Part shown: positions 22,985-30,362 of the stretch, in pieces
How the letters are laid out: every line of letters starts with the position of its first letter
Position numbering within the stretch: the stretch's first letter is position 1
Source: Bacteroidaceae bacterium
GTDB taxonomy: Bacteria; Bacteroidota; Bacteroidia; Bacteroidales; Bacteroidaceae
Reading direction: 5' to 3'
Length of the DNA: 30,362 nt
Assembly: GCA_017551845.1 (NCBI GenBank)
Contig: JAFZKR010000039.1
Coordinates: forward strand, 1 to 30,362
Position numbers and translations under genes: made by a program
The notes under the pieces: model-generated
What the model saw: only the letters and a program-made list of their open reading frames with translations
Database searches by the model: none
What the model was told of the DNA's origin: nothing

Positions 22985-24001
22985 ATGAATTTGACAGACA
23001 AGAAGTATTCCCAGTACGCACTCGTACAGGAGATGATGGACACTGTAGAGACAGTCAAGAAGTTTGACCCTGCTTGCACAAAGCAGATTGCCGAGAAGGT
23101 TAAGAAGGCAGGCAATGCTTACTTTACCGGTGAGGGTTCGAGCCGTATCTTTCCCGCCAAGAACGCTCTGCGCAAGACAAAGCGTTGGGGGCTTGATCTG
23201 AATGCCCAAACCGACGGCTCATGGCAGTCACGTGAATATGACCTTAGCAAGTTCGCCGTTTTTTTGGCTTCAAACTCAGGCCGTACCAAGGAGGTTACTT
23301 TGCTGGCCAAGAAACTCATGGAGGAGGGTAATCCTCTGCGTTTTGGCTTAACGGCAAATGAGAGAACAATTCTTTCAACTTTCTGTGCTGAGACTCATGT
23401 GCTCAACTGCGGTTGGGAACAGGCCGTTGCCGCAACCAAGAGTGTTGTGGAGCAGGCCCTATACTATGAGTCAGTACTGTGGAATATGGCAGGTAAGGAT
23501 GTCAAGGCTGGTTTGTCTGCTCTTCCTGCTCAAATAGGAAAGGCTCTTACCCTACAGGTTCCTGCAGAGATTGTTGAGTGGGTCAAGAAGGCTGAGACTA
23601 TCTATTTCGCAGGTTACAATGATGGTGTTGCAGAGGAGCTTACCCTCAAGACTAATGAAATTACCCGTCGTAAATCAGACTTCTTGGAGGGCACATACGC
23701 TCTTCATGGAATTGAGGAGGTTATGAAGGAGGGTGATATCATATTCTGGGTTGATCCTATTGCCGATGAGTATCAGAAGATTCAGGATTGTCTAATCAAA
23801 GGTGCTGGTGTAAAGGTTGTCGCTATTGCTGACCACGATACTCCGTTCCCCACTATCAAGACTCCTGCTGCCGGTGATTTCAACCCTTACGTTTATCTGT
23901 GTGCAGGTTGGAATGTGCTGGTTGAAATCGGTATTGCTACGGGAATGGATTTGGATCATCCTAATCGCGCCCGCAAGGTTGGTAACGAGATTCAGCTCTG
24001 A
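22985..24001 (+). CDS. SIS-domain sugar-phosphate isomerase-like protein
   Basis: The product is 338 residues with two sugar-isomerase (SIS) domains. The first holds GEGSSRIFPAKNA and FLASNSGRTKEV, the Ser-rich phosphosugar-binding loops, and CGWEQAVAATKSVVEQ. The second begins about residue 190, with YFAGYNDGVAEELTLKTNEITRRKS, the E-L-x-L-K-T-N-E pattern of the GlmS/AgaS/FrlB group. No glutaminase domain is present, so it is not a complete GlmS. Likely substrates are amino-sugar phosphates such as glucosamine-6-phosphate, with isomerase or deaminase activity. It lies 65 bases after the DUF4954 gene and is followed by a strong terminator, so the two form one unit. Confidence 0.9.
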   Translation: MNLTDKKYSQYALVQEMMDTVETVKKFDPACTKQIAEKVKKAGNAYFTGEGSSRIFPAKNALRKTKRWGLDLNAQTDGSWQSREYDLSKFAVFLASNSGRTKEVTLLAKKLMEEGNPLRFGLTANERTILSTFCAETHVLNCGWEQAVAATKSVVEQALYYESVLWNMAGKDVKAGLSALPAQIGKALTLQVPAEIVEWVKKAETIYFAGYNDGVAEELTLKTNEITRRKSDFLEGTYALHGIEEVMKEGDIIFWVDPIADEYQKIQDCLIKGAGVKVVAIADHDTPFPTIKTPAAGDFNPYVYLCAGWNVLVEIGIATGMDLDHPNRARKVGNEIQL

Positions 24002-24037
24002 AACTAGACTATTTTATTAAAGATTTTTGATTCGTCG

Positions 24038-24078
24038 GGAAGGTCGGCTTGATTAAGTCGGCCTTCCTGTTTTTTTTG
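24038..24078 (+). terminator. Rho-independent terminator of the DUF4954/SIS unit
   Basis: GGAAGGTCGGCTT (24038-24050) and AAGTCGGCCTTCC (24055-24067) pair over 13 bases with two G-U wobbles and a four-base loop, followed by a run of eight T. Confidence 0.92.
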
Positions 24079-24080
24079 AT

Positions 24081-24088
24081 TAATTTTG
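24081..24088 (+). promoter_or_regulatory. Promoter -7 element of pgeF, near-leaderless
   Basis: TAATTTTG matches TAnnTTTG and is only five bases before the ATG at 24094. It comes immediately after the preceding terminator. Confidence 0.6.
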
Positions 24089-24093
24089 CAAGT

Positions 24094-24768
24094 ATGAAGT
24101 ATCAGATAGCCGAAAATATCGTTGCGTTTAGCACAGAGCGGGAGGATGAGCTGCCATTTTATGTGGTGCAGCCGCATCAGGTACACGGGTGTGTGATAAG
24201 GGAGATTACAGATCCTTTTACTACTCGTGAAGAGTTGGATGGGGTTGATGCTCTTACCACCAATATTCCTGGCGTGGCTATATCGGTGCGTACGGCCGAT
24301 TGCATTCCGGTACTGCTTTATGATCCTGTGCATAAAGCTATTGCTGCTGTACATGACGGGTGGCGTGGCACAGTGCAGCGGCTTAGTCAGAAAGTTATTG
24401 GTTTCATGCATGAGAGGTATGGAACAAATGCTGCTTATCTGAAAGCAGTGATTGGACCGGGTATTGGGCCTGACAGTTTCCAGGTGGGGCAGGAGGTTGC
24501 TGATGCTTTTAAAGAGGCTGGATTTCCGATGTCTGTGATTCTCTCAGACAGAGGGGCTAAATGTCCTACTGAGCAGGATCATATGGCCGGAGGACTGCAT
24601 ATTGATCTTTGGAAAGCAAACAGTTGGCTTCTTGAAGAGGCTGGAGTGAAGCCTGTAAACATTCAGGTGGCTGGTATATGTACATATGAAAATAACGACC
24701 GCTTCTTTTCGGCCAGAAGAGAGGGCATGAAGTGCGGTCGTATCATTAATGCAATAAAAATGTTATAA
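24094..24768 (+). CDS. pgeF: Peptidoglycan editing factor PgeF (YfiH/laccase-domain)
   Basis: The protein has 224 residues from MKYQIAENIVAF; the longer frame from 24049 is rejected because it would begin upstream of the promoter at 24081. The three metal ligands of the family are visible: His in QPHQVHGCVI, Cys in RTADCIPVLLYDP and His in AAVHDGWRGTVQRL. Conserved AVIGPGIGPDSFQVG and the C-terminal GICTYENNDRFFSARREG complete the pattern. PgeF removes wrongly incorporated L-Ser from the muropeptide precursor UDP-MurNAc-L-Ser. Other members of this fold act as adenosine phosphorylases. It stands alone after a terminator, with a convergent aqpZ downstream. Confidence 0.93.
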   Translation: MKYQIAENIVAFSTEREDELPFYVVQPHQVHGCVIREITDPFTTREELDGVDALTTNIPGVAISVRTADCIPVLLYDPVHKAIAAVHDGWRGTVQRLSQKVIGFMHERYGTNAAYLKAVIGPGIGPDSFQVGQEVADAFKEAGFPMSVILSDRGAKCPTEQDHMAGGLHIDLWKANSWLLEEAGVKPVNIQVAGICTYENNDRFFSARREGMKCGRIINAIKML

Positions 24769-24778
24769 TTCAAACCAG

Positions 24779-24829
24779 CCTTAAACAATAAAGTCCGAAA
24801 GTTATACTTCCGGACTTTATTGTTTAAGG
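24779..24829. terminator. Bidirectional terminator between pgeF and aqpZ
   Basis: The arms 24779-24797 and 24811-24829 are 19 perfect base pairs. After one mismatch the stem continues with AAGT/ACTT to a three-base loop. Nearly all of the convergent junction is this hairpin, and the AT-rich arm ends can serve as U-tracts in both directions. Confidence 0.85.
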
Positions 24830-24839
24830 TGTTCGGTTA

Positions 24840-25505
24840 TTACTTATCGCAGTCGCAGCCTATCATCTTCCAAAGACCGGCAGCAAGTGCACCGCCGCAG
24901 AGAGGAGCTACGATAAATATCCAGAGCTGGCTCAGAGCTGCGCCGCCTGCAAAGATGGCGGGACCTATTGAGCGGGCGGGATTGACTGATGTGCCTGTGT
25001 AGCGGATGCATACCAGATGTACCAGTACAAGTGAGAGACCTATTGCAAGGCCGGCAAAATTACCTGCACCCTTCTTGGCATCAGTTGTACCCAGAACAAC
25101 AAGAACGAATACGCAAGTGAACACAAGCTCTGCCACGAAACCTACGCCTGTTGAGATGCCCTCCTGACACGCATTCTCACCAAGTCCTCCCGGAGTGATG
25201 GCAAACAGAATGGCAGCGCCGATTATGGCACCGATAATCTGGAAAATCATGTACATGATAGCATCTTTGCCGCTCATACGGCCGGAAAGCCAAACACCAA
25301 GAGTGATGGCTGGATTGATGTGGCAACCAGATATGCCGCCGATTGCGTAAGCCATAGCAACAACGGCAAGACCGAATGCAAGTGCAGTTCCAACTACGCC
25401 GGGAACTCCTACACCGGCAGGTGTGCAACCCAGGCTGACGGCTGCGCCGCAACCCATAAGAACCAGAACCATAGTTCCGATCATTTCAGCTAAATACTTT
25501 TTCAT
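24840..25505 (-). CDS. aqpZ: Aquaporin Z-type water channel
   Basis: The product is 221 residues from MKKYLAEMIGTMVLVLMGC; three extra residues from an ATG at 25514 are less likely. Six membrane helices and the two pore half-helices are present, with NPA motifs GCHINPAITLGVW and TSVNPARSIGPAIF. The His in LVHLVCIRYTGTSVNPAR and the Arg after the second NPA belong to the narrow selectivity filter of water-specific AqpZ rather than glycerol channels. It is an inner-membrane channel for rapid water movement in osmotic adjustment. It lies 70 bases after the Tex gene on the same strand and ends in a shared bidirectional terminator with pgeF. Confidence 0.95.
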   Translation of the reverse strand: MKKYLAEMIGTMVLVLMGCGAAVSLGCTPAGVGVPGVVGTALAFGLAVVAMAYAIGGISGCHINPAITLGVWLSGRMSGKDAIMYMIFQIIGAIIGAAILFAITPGGLGENACQEGISTGVGFVAELVFTCVFVLVVLGTTDAKKGAGNFAGLAIGLSLVLVHLVCIRYTGTSVNPARSIGPAIFAGGAALSQLWIFIVAPLCGGALAAGLWKMIGCDCDK

Positions 25506-25575
25506 AAATATCATTAATTAAATTAATAAGTATTTTTTGTATTGCTAAGATAGGTATTTTTTTAATAAGTATCTT

Positions 25576-27729
25576 TTAAAGAGAACAAAAAGGGATTGTC
25601 CCCAATTGCAGACTTATCCGCTGTCGCTCCAAATCTACGTCCAGTACTTTTACCAGAACCTGCTGTTGCAGGGATACAACTTGTGTGGGATCTTTTATGA
25701 ACTTATCCGGAGCAAGTTGTGATATGTGTATCAAACCTTTTACATGAACACCTATATCAACGAATGCACCGAAGTTTGTTATATTACTTACAATTCCAGG
25801 CAGCACCATGCCTGCTTTGACATCATCAATTGTATGAACCTCGTTTGAAAACTCAAACTTTTTGAGCGGACCGCGTGGATCGCGGCCAGGCTTCTCAAGC
25901 TCTTGCATAATATCAGTAAGGGTGGGTAATCCCACCTTGTCTGTTATGTAGCGGTTTATGTCAATTTTTGCACGCAGTTCAGAGCTTTTCATGAGGTCCT
26001 CAACCTTACAGCCCAGATCTTTTGCCATCTGCTCTACAATGGGGTAACTCTCAGGGTGTACAGCAGAGTTGTCAAGCGGCTGATTTCCGCCGGGAACACG
26101 CAGGAATCCAGCGGATTGCTCAAAGGCTTTGGCTCCCATTCGGGGCACTTTCATGAGTTCCTTGCGTGAGCTGAACGGACCATTATCAGTTCTGTAATCA
26201 ACAATATTCTGGGCAAGCTGGGGCCCCAGACCGCTTATATAAGTAAGCAGATGGGTGCTGGCGGTGTTTACGTTTACTCCCACACGGTTCACGCAGCTGA
26301 TAACGGTCTGGTCAAGTGAGTGTTTCAGTTCTGCCTGGTTTACATCTTTCTGGTATTGGCCTACACCTATTGATGAAGGGTCAATCTTGACAAGTTCTGC
26401 CAGAGGGTCCATAAGGCGGCGGCCTATTGATACTGCTCCGCGTACGGTTACATCAAAATCAGGGAGCTCATCACGGGCGGTCTTGGATGCTGAATAGATT
26501 GATGCACCATCCTCATTCACGCTATATATCTGTACGTTTGCGGGCAAGCGCAGATGCTCTATGAACTCTTTTGTTTCACGTCCGGCAGTACCGTTGCCTA
26601 TGGCTATTGCATCAATCCTGTATTGCTCTACCAGAGCCTGAATCTTGGCGGAAGCTTGTCTGGCCTCATTGTGAGGAGGGTGGGGGTAGATAGTCTCGTT
26701 GTGCAGCAGAGTTCCCTGCGGGTTAAGGCAAACCACCTTGCAGCCTGTGCGGAATCCAGGGTCTATACCCAGTACAGCTTTTTGTCCCAAGGGCGATGCC
26801 ATAAGCAATTGTTCCAGGTTTCGTGCGAATATTCTTATTGCCTCAATATCGGCTGTATTCTTCGATGATGCCGCAAACTCATTCTCAATTGATGGTTGTA
26901 GCAGGCGGTAGTATGAATCCTGCACAGCCTCATCAACAAGCTGTGATATCTGAGCCTTGCCGTGAACATAGCGGCGTGACAGCGCGTCGGCAGTTTTCTC
27001 ATCATCAATCTCTATTGATACGCGCAGCATTCCCTCATTTTCGCCGCGCCGCATCGCCAGCAGGCGGTGTGATGCGCAGCGGTTAAGGGGTTCATTAAAA
27101 TCAAACCAGTCACGGTATTTCTGAGCTTCGGCTTCCTTGCCGCGAACCAGATGGCTATAGATGCGGGCGCTGCGGCGGTATCCGTTTCGTACCAGGTTGC
27201 GAGCACCCTCATCAAGCGAAACCTGCTCAGCAATTATATCCATTGCGCCTTGTAGGGCATCATGAACGCTCTCTACGCCTTTTTCCTTGCTTATGTATTT
27301 TTGTGCTTCGCGGTCAAGCGGAACGTAGGGGTTCTGCTTCATCAAGAACTCAGCAAGCGGTTCAAGACCTTTCTCCCGGGCGGCATCGGCACGGGTCTTG
27401 CGGTGAGGCTTATACGGCGCATAGATATCCTCAAGCTCTGTGGAATCCCAGCAGTGATCAATACGTGTCTTAAGTTCCGGAGTAAGTTTGTCAAGCCCAT
27501 TTATGGTGTTTATTACTGTCTCCTTGCGCTTGGTCAGTGTTTCCAGACGTTCCAGAGCATTGCTTACTTCGGTAACCTTTATCTCGTCCAGGCCGCCAGT
27601 TGATTCCTTGCGGTATCGGCTTATGAATGGAATCGTGGCTCCGTTCTCAAGGAGCTTCAGCGTGTTTTCAACCTGATGTTCCTTGAGTCCGGTTTCACGT
27701 ACTATTATGGATATGTATTCCGCGTTCAT
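25576..27729 (-). CDS. tex: RNA-binding transcription accessory protein Tex
   Basis: The protein has 717 residues. The N-terminus holds the Tex helical region (GATIPFISRYRKESTGGLDE, YAPYKPHRKTRADAAREKGLEPLA). The YqgF/RuvX-like region begins about 320 (KAVLGIDPGFRTGCKVV). The helix-hairpin-helix part is at about 490-550 (VNTASTHLLTYISGLGPQLAQNIV and PRMGAKAFEQSAGFLRV). The C-terminal S1 domain is at about 640-705 (GMVLPGIVSNITNFGAFVDIGVHVKGLIHISQLA). Tex binds nucleic acids and affects transcription and toxin expression in other bacteria. The last ten residues, QLGTIPFCSL, are read from a GGGGAC-type repeat and are not family sequence. It lies 14 bases after the esterase gene and 70 bases before aqpZ, so all three may share a transcript. 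Confidence 0.96.
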   Translation of the reverse strand: MNAEYISIIVRETGLKEHQVENTLKLLENGATIPFISRYRKESTGGLDEIKVTEVSNALERLETLTKRKETVINTINGLDKLTPELKTRIDHCWDSTELEDIYAPYKPHRKTRADAAREKGLEPLAEFLMKQNPYVPLDREAQKYISKEKGVESVHDALQGAMDIIAEQVSLDEGARNLVRNGYRRSARIYSHLVRGKEAEAQKYRDWFDFNEPLNRCASHRLLAMRRGENEGMLRVSIEIDDEKTADALSRRYVHGKAQISQLVDEAVQDSYYRLLQPSIENEFAASSKNTADIEAIRIFARNLEQLLMASPLGQKAVLGIDPGFRTGCKVVCLNPQGTLLHNETIYPHPPHNEARQASAKIQALVEQYRIDAIAIGNGTAGRETKEFIEHLRLPANVQIYSVNEDGASIYSASKTARDELPDFDVTVRGAVSIGRRLMDPLAELVKIDPSSIGVGQYQKDVNQAELKHSLDQTVISCVNRVGVNVNTASTHLLTYISGLGPQLAQNIVDYRTDNGPFSSRKELMKVPRMGAKAFEQSAGFLRVPGGNQPLDNSAVHPESYPIVEQMAKDLGCKVEDLMKSSELRAKIDINRYITDKVGLPTLTDIMQELEKPGRDPRGPLKKFEFSNEVHTIDDVKAGMVLPGIVSNITNFGAFVDIGVHVKGLIHISQLAPDKFIKDPTQVVSLQQQVLVKVLDVDLERQRISLQLGTIPFCSL
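25592..25608. repeat. GGGGAC-core element inside the 3' end of tex
   Basis: On the minus strand CAATTGGGGACAATCCC differs from the element at 22922-22937 at one position in the shared 16 bases. It encodes the Q-L-G-T-I-P of the Tex tail, so the repeat overlaps the coding end. Confidence 0.7.
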
Positions 27730-27743
27730 GCCGAATTATGATG

Positions 27744-28961
27744 TTATAGCGTTTCGTCAAAGAACTTCTGCATCTTCTCTGCATAGGGAACTCCGAAACG
27801 TGCGAAAGTATTCTTAGTGCCCTGATCAGGCTTCCAATCAAAAAAGGCATGACTGGCTCCATCTACTATCAGGAGTTCTGCTCTTTGGCCTGCGGCCTTG
27901 AGGTTTTCAACATATTTCTCCATTGGAGCACGCTGTACGGTGCGGTCCTGGGTACCCAATACAAAGAACTGGGGAGCCTTGCGCTTGCTTGCCTGAGGAA
28001 TATTACTGTCAGGTGTAATAGCCTGTTGTCCATTTGGATTCAGGTCTGCCACGAATCTCTGGAGGCTCTGCAGGTCAAACACGCCGTAACTGGGAGCAGC
28101 AGTTTTTATTGACTTGGTGAGTTCTTCACGTGCCTGTTTTGCGGTCATTCCCTTTGGCATATAAGTGGGTTTGAACTCAAAAACGCCATCCTTTACGCCG
28201 AATCCTCCATCACCTATCAGATCAACCAGGTCAATCATACAAGCTGACAGATGTCCGCCTGCACTGTCTCCCGTCACGCCAATTCTGTTGGGATTAATGC
28301 CATATTCTGCGGCATGTTCGCGGATATGCAGGATTGCGCCGTAGCAGTCTTCTATGAGCTGGTTCATTGTGTTGGGTTTCTGATCTCCGTCACGGTCACC
28401 AATCCAACGGTAATCAATGCTTGCCACCACATATTTGCCACCTTTTATAAGTTCACGTGCAAGACCGCGCATTATGTTCTCATCGTTTGATGACCAGCCT
28501 CCACCATGTATAATAACAATACATGGTAAATCCTTTGCACCATCGGGGATGAACATGTCATATTTGAGCGGTTTTACGCCGGGAGTTGCATATACTACAT
28601 CCTGAATAGTCTTGTACCCTTTGATACGTGATGCTTCTATGATTGATGCGCCTATGCTCATATCATTATCAACCGTAACCTTGAAATCCTGGAGCATTGA
28701 CTCCTTGTAAGTGGGGTAGAACATACCTTTGTCAGTTGAGAGCCAATAACCGCTGTCGAATACCCAGTCAGAATCGGTAACAGCAACTTTTACACTCAGA
28801 ACTGTGCCGGCTTTGACACGGCCATCCTCAGGCACGGACGGGGTTACGGTCACGCTGCCGTGTGCAGGCTGGTCAACACGTACTCTGAAACTCTCTTGTG
28901 CAGCCGATGTGGCGCAGATGGCCAGTGCAGCCAGAAAAACCAATGATTTTGCTTTTTTCAT
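27744..28961 (-). CDS. Secreted esterase/lipase of the alpha/beta-hydrolase fold
   Basis: The protein has 405 residues from ATG 28961 (MKKAKSLVFLAALAICATSAAQE), a signal peptide with likely cleavage after SAA or AAQ. A first ATG at 28970 adds only three residues. Residues about 25-110 form a beta-rich domain resembling the bacterial InlB B-repeat/Flg_new fold (RVDQPAHGSVTVTPSVPEDGRVKAGTVLSV). The rest is a hormone-sensitive-lipase-type hydrolase: IVIHGGGWSSNDEN (HGGG oxyanion hole), GVTGDSAGGHLSAC (nucleophile Ser), and VLGTQDRTV and VDGASHAFFDW (acid and His). It resembles secreted carbohydrate esterases of the BD-FAE type; feruloyl or acetyl ester cleavage is possible but unproven. It lies 14 bases upstream of tex on the same strand. 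Confidence 0.9.
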   Translation of the reverse strand: MKKAKSLVFLAALAICATSAAQESFRVRVDQPAHGSVTVTPSVPEDGRVKAGTVLSVKVAVTDSDWVFDSGYWLSTDKGMFYPTYKESMLQDFKVTVDNDMSIGASIIEASRIKGYKTIQDVVYATPGVKPLKYDMFIPDGAKDLPCIVIIHGGGWSSNDENIMRGLARELIKGGKYVVASIDYRWIGDRDGDQKPNTMNQLIEDCYGAILHIREHAAEYGINPNRIGVTGDSAGGHLSACMIDLVDLIGDGGFGVKDGVFEFKPTYMPKGMTAKQAREELTKSIKTAAPSYGVFDLQSLQRFVADLNPNGQQAITPDSNIPQASKRKAPQFFVLGTQDRTVQRAPMEKYVENLKAAGQRAELLIVDGASHAFFDWKPDQGTKNTFARFGVPYAEKMQKFFDETL

Positions 28962-29074
28962 ACTAAGCATTGTATTTAATATGGTGTTTAAGAATAATTA
29001 GAAATATGTTTCACAAATATCGCATATATTTTTCAGAATCCGGTTTTTGTCTGTTGAAAAAATATGCGATCGGA

Positions 29075-29107
29075 TTTGGTCATTTGTTGAACCGTTTCAT
29101 ATCTTTG
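29075..29107 (+). promoter_or_regulatory. Promoter of recA
   Basis: TTTG (29075-29078) and TATCTTTG (29100-29107) form a -33/-7 pair with 21 bases between, leaving a leader of about 80 bases to the ATG at 29193. No LexA-type SOS palindrome was recognised by eye. Confidence 0.65.
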
Positions 29108-29192
29108 TGCTTGGAGTGTCGGATGGCATTCTGCTGGAGAGATACTGTGAAGAACACTCTTCGGTTATTATATAACTTAAACCATTCATATT

Positions 29193-30272
29193 ATGGCAAA
29201 GAAAGAGATGGAGGGAGCGTCAGGCCCTCAGAATGCAGGTCTTAGTGAGAAACTCAAAGCCTTGCAGGCAGCAACTGACAAGATTGAGAAAAGTTTCGGA
29301 AAGGGTTCTATCATGAAACTTGGCGATGAAAGTATCGAGAATGTCGATGTCATCTCAACCGGTTCAATAGGCCTTAACGCCGCACTTGGCGTAGGCGGTT
29401 ATCCTCGTGGCCGTATAATTGAAATTTACGGTCCGGAATCCAGCGGTAAGACCACTCTGGCAATCCATGCTATTGCTGAGGCCCAGAAGAACGGCGGTAT
29501 TGCAGCTTTCATTGATGCAGAGCATGCCTTTGACCGCTTCTATGCATCAAAACTGGGCGTGGATATTGATAACCTTTGGATCTCTCAGCCCGACAACGGT
29601 GAGCAGGCTTTGGAGATTGCCGAGCAGCTTATCCGCTCCAGTGCCATTGACATTATCGTAATTGATAGCGTTGCTGCTCTAACTCCCAAGGCTGAAATTG
29701 AGGGCGATATGGGTGACAACAAAGTTGGTCTGCAAGCCCGTCTTATGAGCCAGGCTCTGCGCAAGCTTACATCAACCATCAACAAGACCAACACCACCTG
29801 CATCTTTATCAATCAGTTGCGTGAAAAGATCGGTGTGATGTTCGGTAATCCGGAGACCACGACCGGCGGTAACGCACTCAAGTTCTACGCATCCGTACGC
29901 CTGGATATACGCCGTGTTACTTCACTCAAAGATGGTGACAACGTGGTTGGCAACCAGGTTCGCGTAAAGGTCGTAAAGAATAAGGTGGCACCTCCTTTCC
30001 GCAAGGCTGAGTTCGATATCATGTTCGGTGAGGGCATAAGCAAGAGCGGTGAGATTGTTGACCTGGGTGTTGAGTACGGCGTGCTCAAAAAGAGCGGTTC
30101 ATGGTTCAGCTACGGTGATACCCGCCTGGCTCAGGGCCGCGATGCCGCCAAGCAGGTCATGCAGGACAATCCTGAACTCGCTGAGGAACTGGAGCAGAAG
30201 ATTATGGCTGCCATCCTGGGCAGCAACCAGGCTCCAGAACCGGATGATGACTCTGAGATGATGAACGATTAG
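29193..30272 (+). CDS. recA: Recombinase RecA
   Basis: The protein has 359 residues, normal for RecA. Walker A is GPESSGKTT (about 80-88), Walker B is in [10 protein letters not shown], and the remaining landmarks are the L1 loop with [24 protein letters not shown], the [35 protein letters not shown] segment (L2), and the acidic C-terminus [11 protein letters not shown]. RecA forms filaments on single-stranded DNA for homologous recombination and SOS signalling. The start is clear because MAKKEMEG directly precedes the N-terminal helix. Its own promoter lies upstream and the secreted esterase diverges. A palindromic repeat begins about 40 bases after the stop. Confidence 0.98.
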   Translation: MAKKEMEGASGPQNAGLSEKLKALQAATDKIEKSFGKGSIMKLGDESIENVDVISTGSIGLNAALGVGGYPRGRIIEIYGPESSGKTTLAIHAIAEAQKNGGIAAFIDAEHAFDRFYASKLGVDIDNLWISQPDNGEQALEIAEQLIRSSAIDIIVIDSVAALTPKAEIEGDMGDNKVGLQARLMSQALRKLTSTINKTNTTCIFINQLREKIGVMFGNPETTTGGNALKFYASVRLDIRRVTSLKDGDNVVGNQVRVKVVKNKVAPPFRKAEFDIMFGEGISKSGEIVDLGVEYGVLKKSGSWFSYGDTRLAQGRDAAKQVMQDNPELAEELEQKIMAAILGSNQAPEPDDDSEMMND

Positions 30273-30310
30273 TCGGAAGAACTTTTTGGGGTATCAGTAT
30301 CTGAAACTAC

Positions 30311-30347
30311 GCGCTTCGCGCTATCCCTCCCACTCCTTCAGAGTGGG
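30311..30347. repeat. Paired palindromes after recA, repeat element cut by window end
   Basis: GCGC-TTC-GCGC (30311-30321) is followed by CCCACTC (30329-30335) and GAGTGGG (30341-30347) around a CTTCA loop, in a C-rich context that runs to the window edge. The compact double-hairpin layout looks like a REP/BIME-type element. The first hairpin could also help end recA transcription. Confidence 0.6.
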
Positions 30348-30362
30348 CCCCTCCCGTTCACA

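Noticed and set aside
25523..25577. Direct repeats TTAATAAGTAT upstream of aqpZ
   Set aside because: Two near-identical 16-base copies occur, but the whole region is AT-rich low-complexity DNA and a regulatory role cannot be supported by eye.

Overview
The window looks like a chromosomal segment from a member of the order Bacteroidales (Bacteroidetes). Three things support this. The upstream regions repeatedly carry the Bacteroidetes -7 promoter element TAnnTTTG. Several families are typical of the phylum: a DUF4954 protein, a DUF5606 protein, a DUF3276/PUR protein, a long NusB, and an ECF sigma factor followed by a membrane-anchored barrel protein. The order hslR-pth-rplY / nusB-yajC-ybbR-coaE-DUF5606 is a Bacteroidales housekeeping arrangement. 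Genus cannot be fixed by eye. I saw no tRNA, rRNA, CRISPR array, phage gene or intact transposase. No gene-free stretch exceeds 300 bases.

Layout. 1-2013 (minus strand): an edge-truncated secreted protein, a TfoX-N domain protein and an alpha/beta hydrolase. 2077-5872 (plus): a tightly packed operon led by an AbrB/MazE-type regulator with a palindrome over its own promoter. It continues with an acyltransferase-3, an isoprenylcysteine-methyltransferase-like protein, a GNAT/zinc-ribbon gene broken by an in-frame TAA, a HEAT-like protein and a RimJ/RimL-like GNAT. 5901-14629: an accessory, protease-themed region with two paralogous serpin lipoproteins. Between them lie a YpfJ-type zinc metallopeptidase, a nitroreductase lipoprotein with a small membrane-anchored AraC-type protein, peptidase T and a short-chain dehydrogenase. 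The second serpin heads an apparent operon with an ECF sigma factor and a protein joining an anti-sigma-like N-terminus, one membrane helix and an outer-membrane beta-barrel-like C-terminus.

14629-20580 is housekeeping: Hsp15-like, peptidyl-tRNA hydrolase, ribosomal protein L25 and a PUR-like protein on minus; NusB, YajC, YbbR-like, CoaE and DUF5606 on plus. 20617-24829 (plus): DUF4954 and a SIS-domain protein (probably sugar-phosphate metabolism), then PgeF. 24840-28961 (minus): esterase, Tex and AqpZ in probable transcription order. 29075-30272 (plus): recA with its promoter, followed by a palindromic repeat at the window edge.

The most unusual material is the serpin / ECF sigma / trans-envelope barrel operon. 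It suggests, but does not prove, a sensing circuit in which protease inhibition at the cell surface is coupled to transcription. Other points of note are several nearly leaderless promoters, a family of GGGGAC-core palindromic repeats at gene ends (one supplying the C-terminus of Tex), the nonsense-interrupted GNAT, and the pepT terminator embedded antisense inside the neighbouring dehydrogenase gene.
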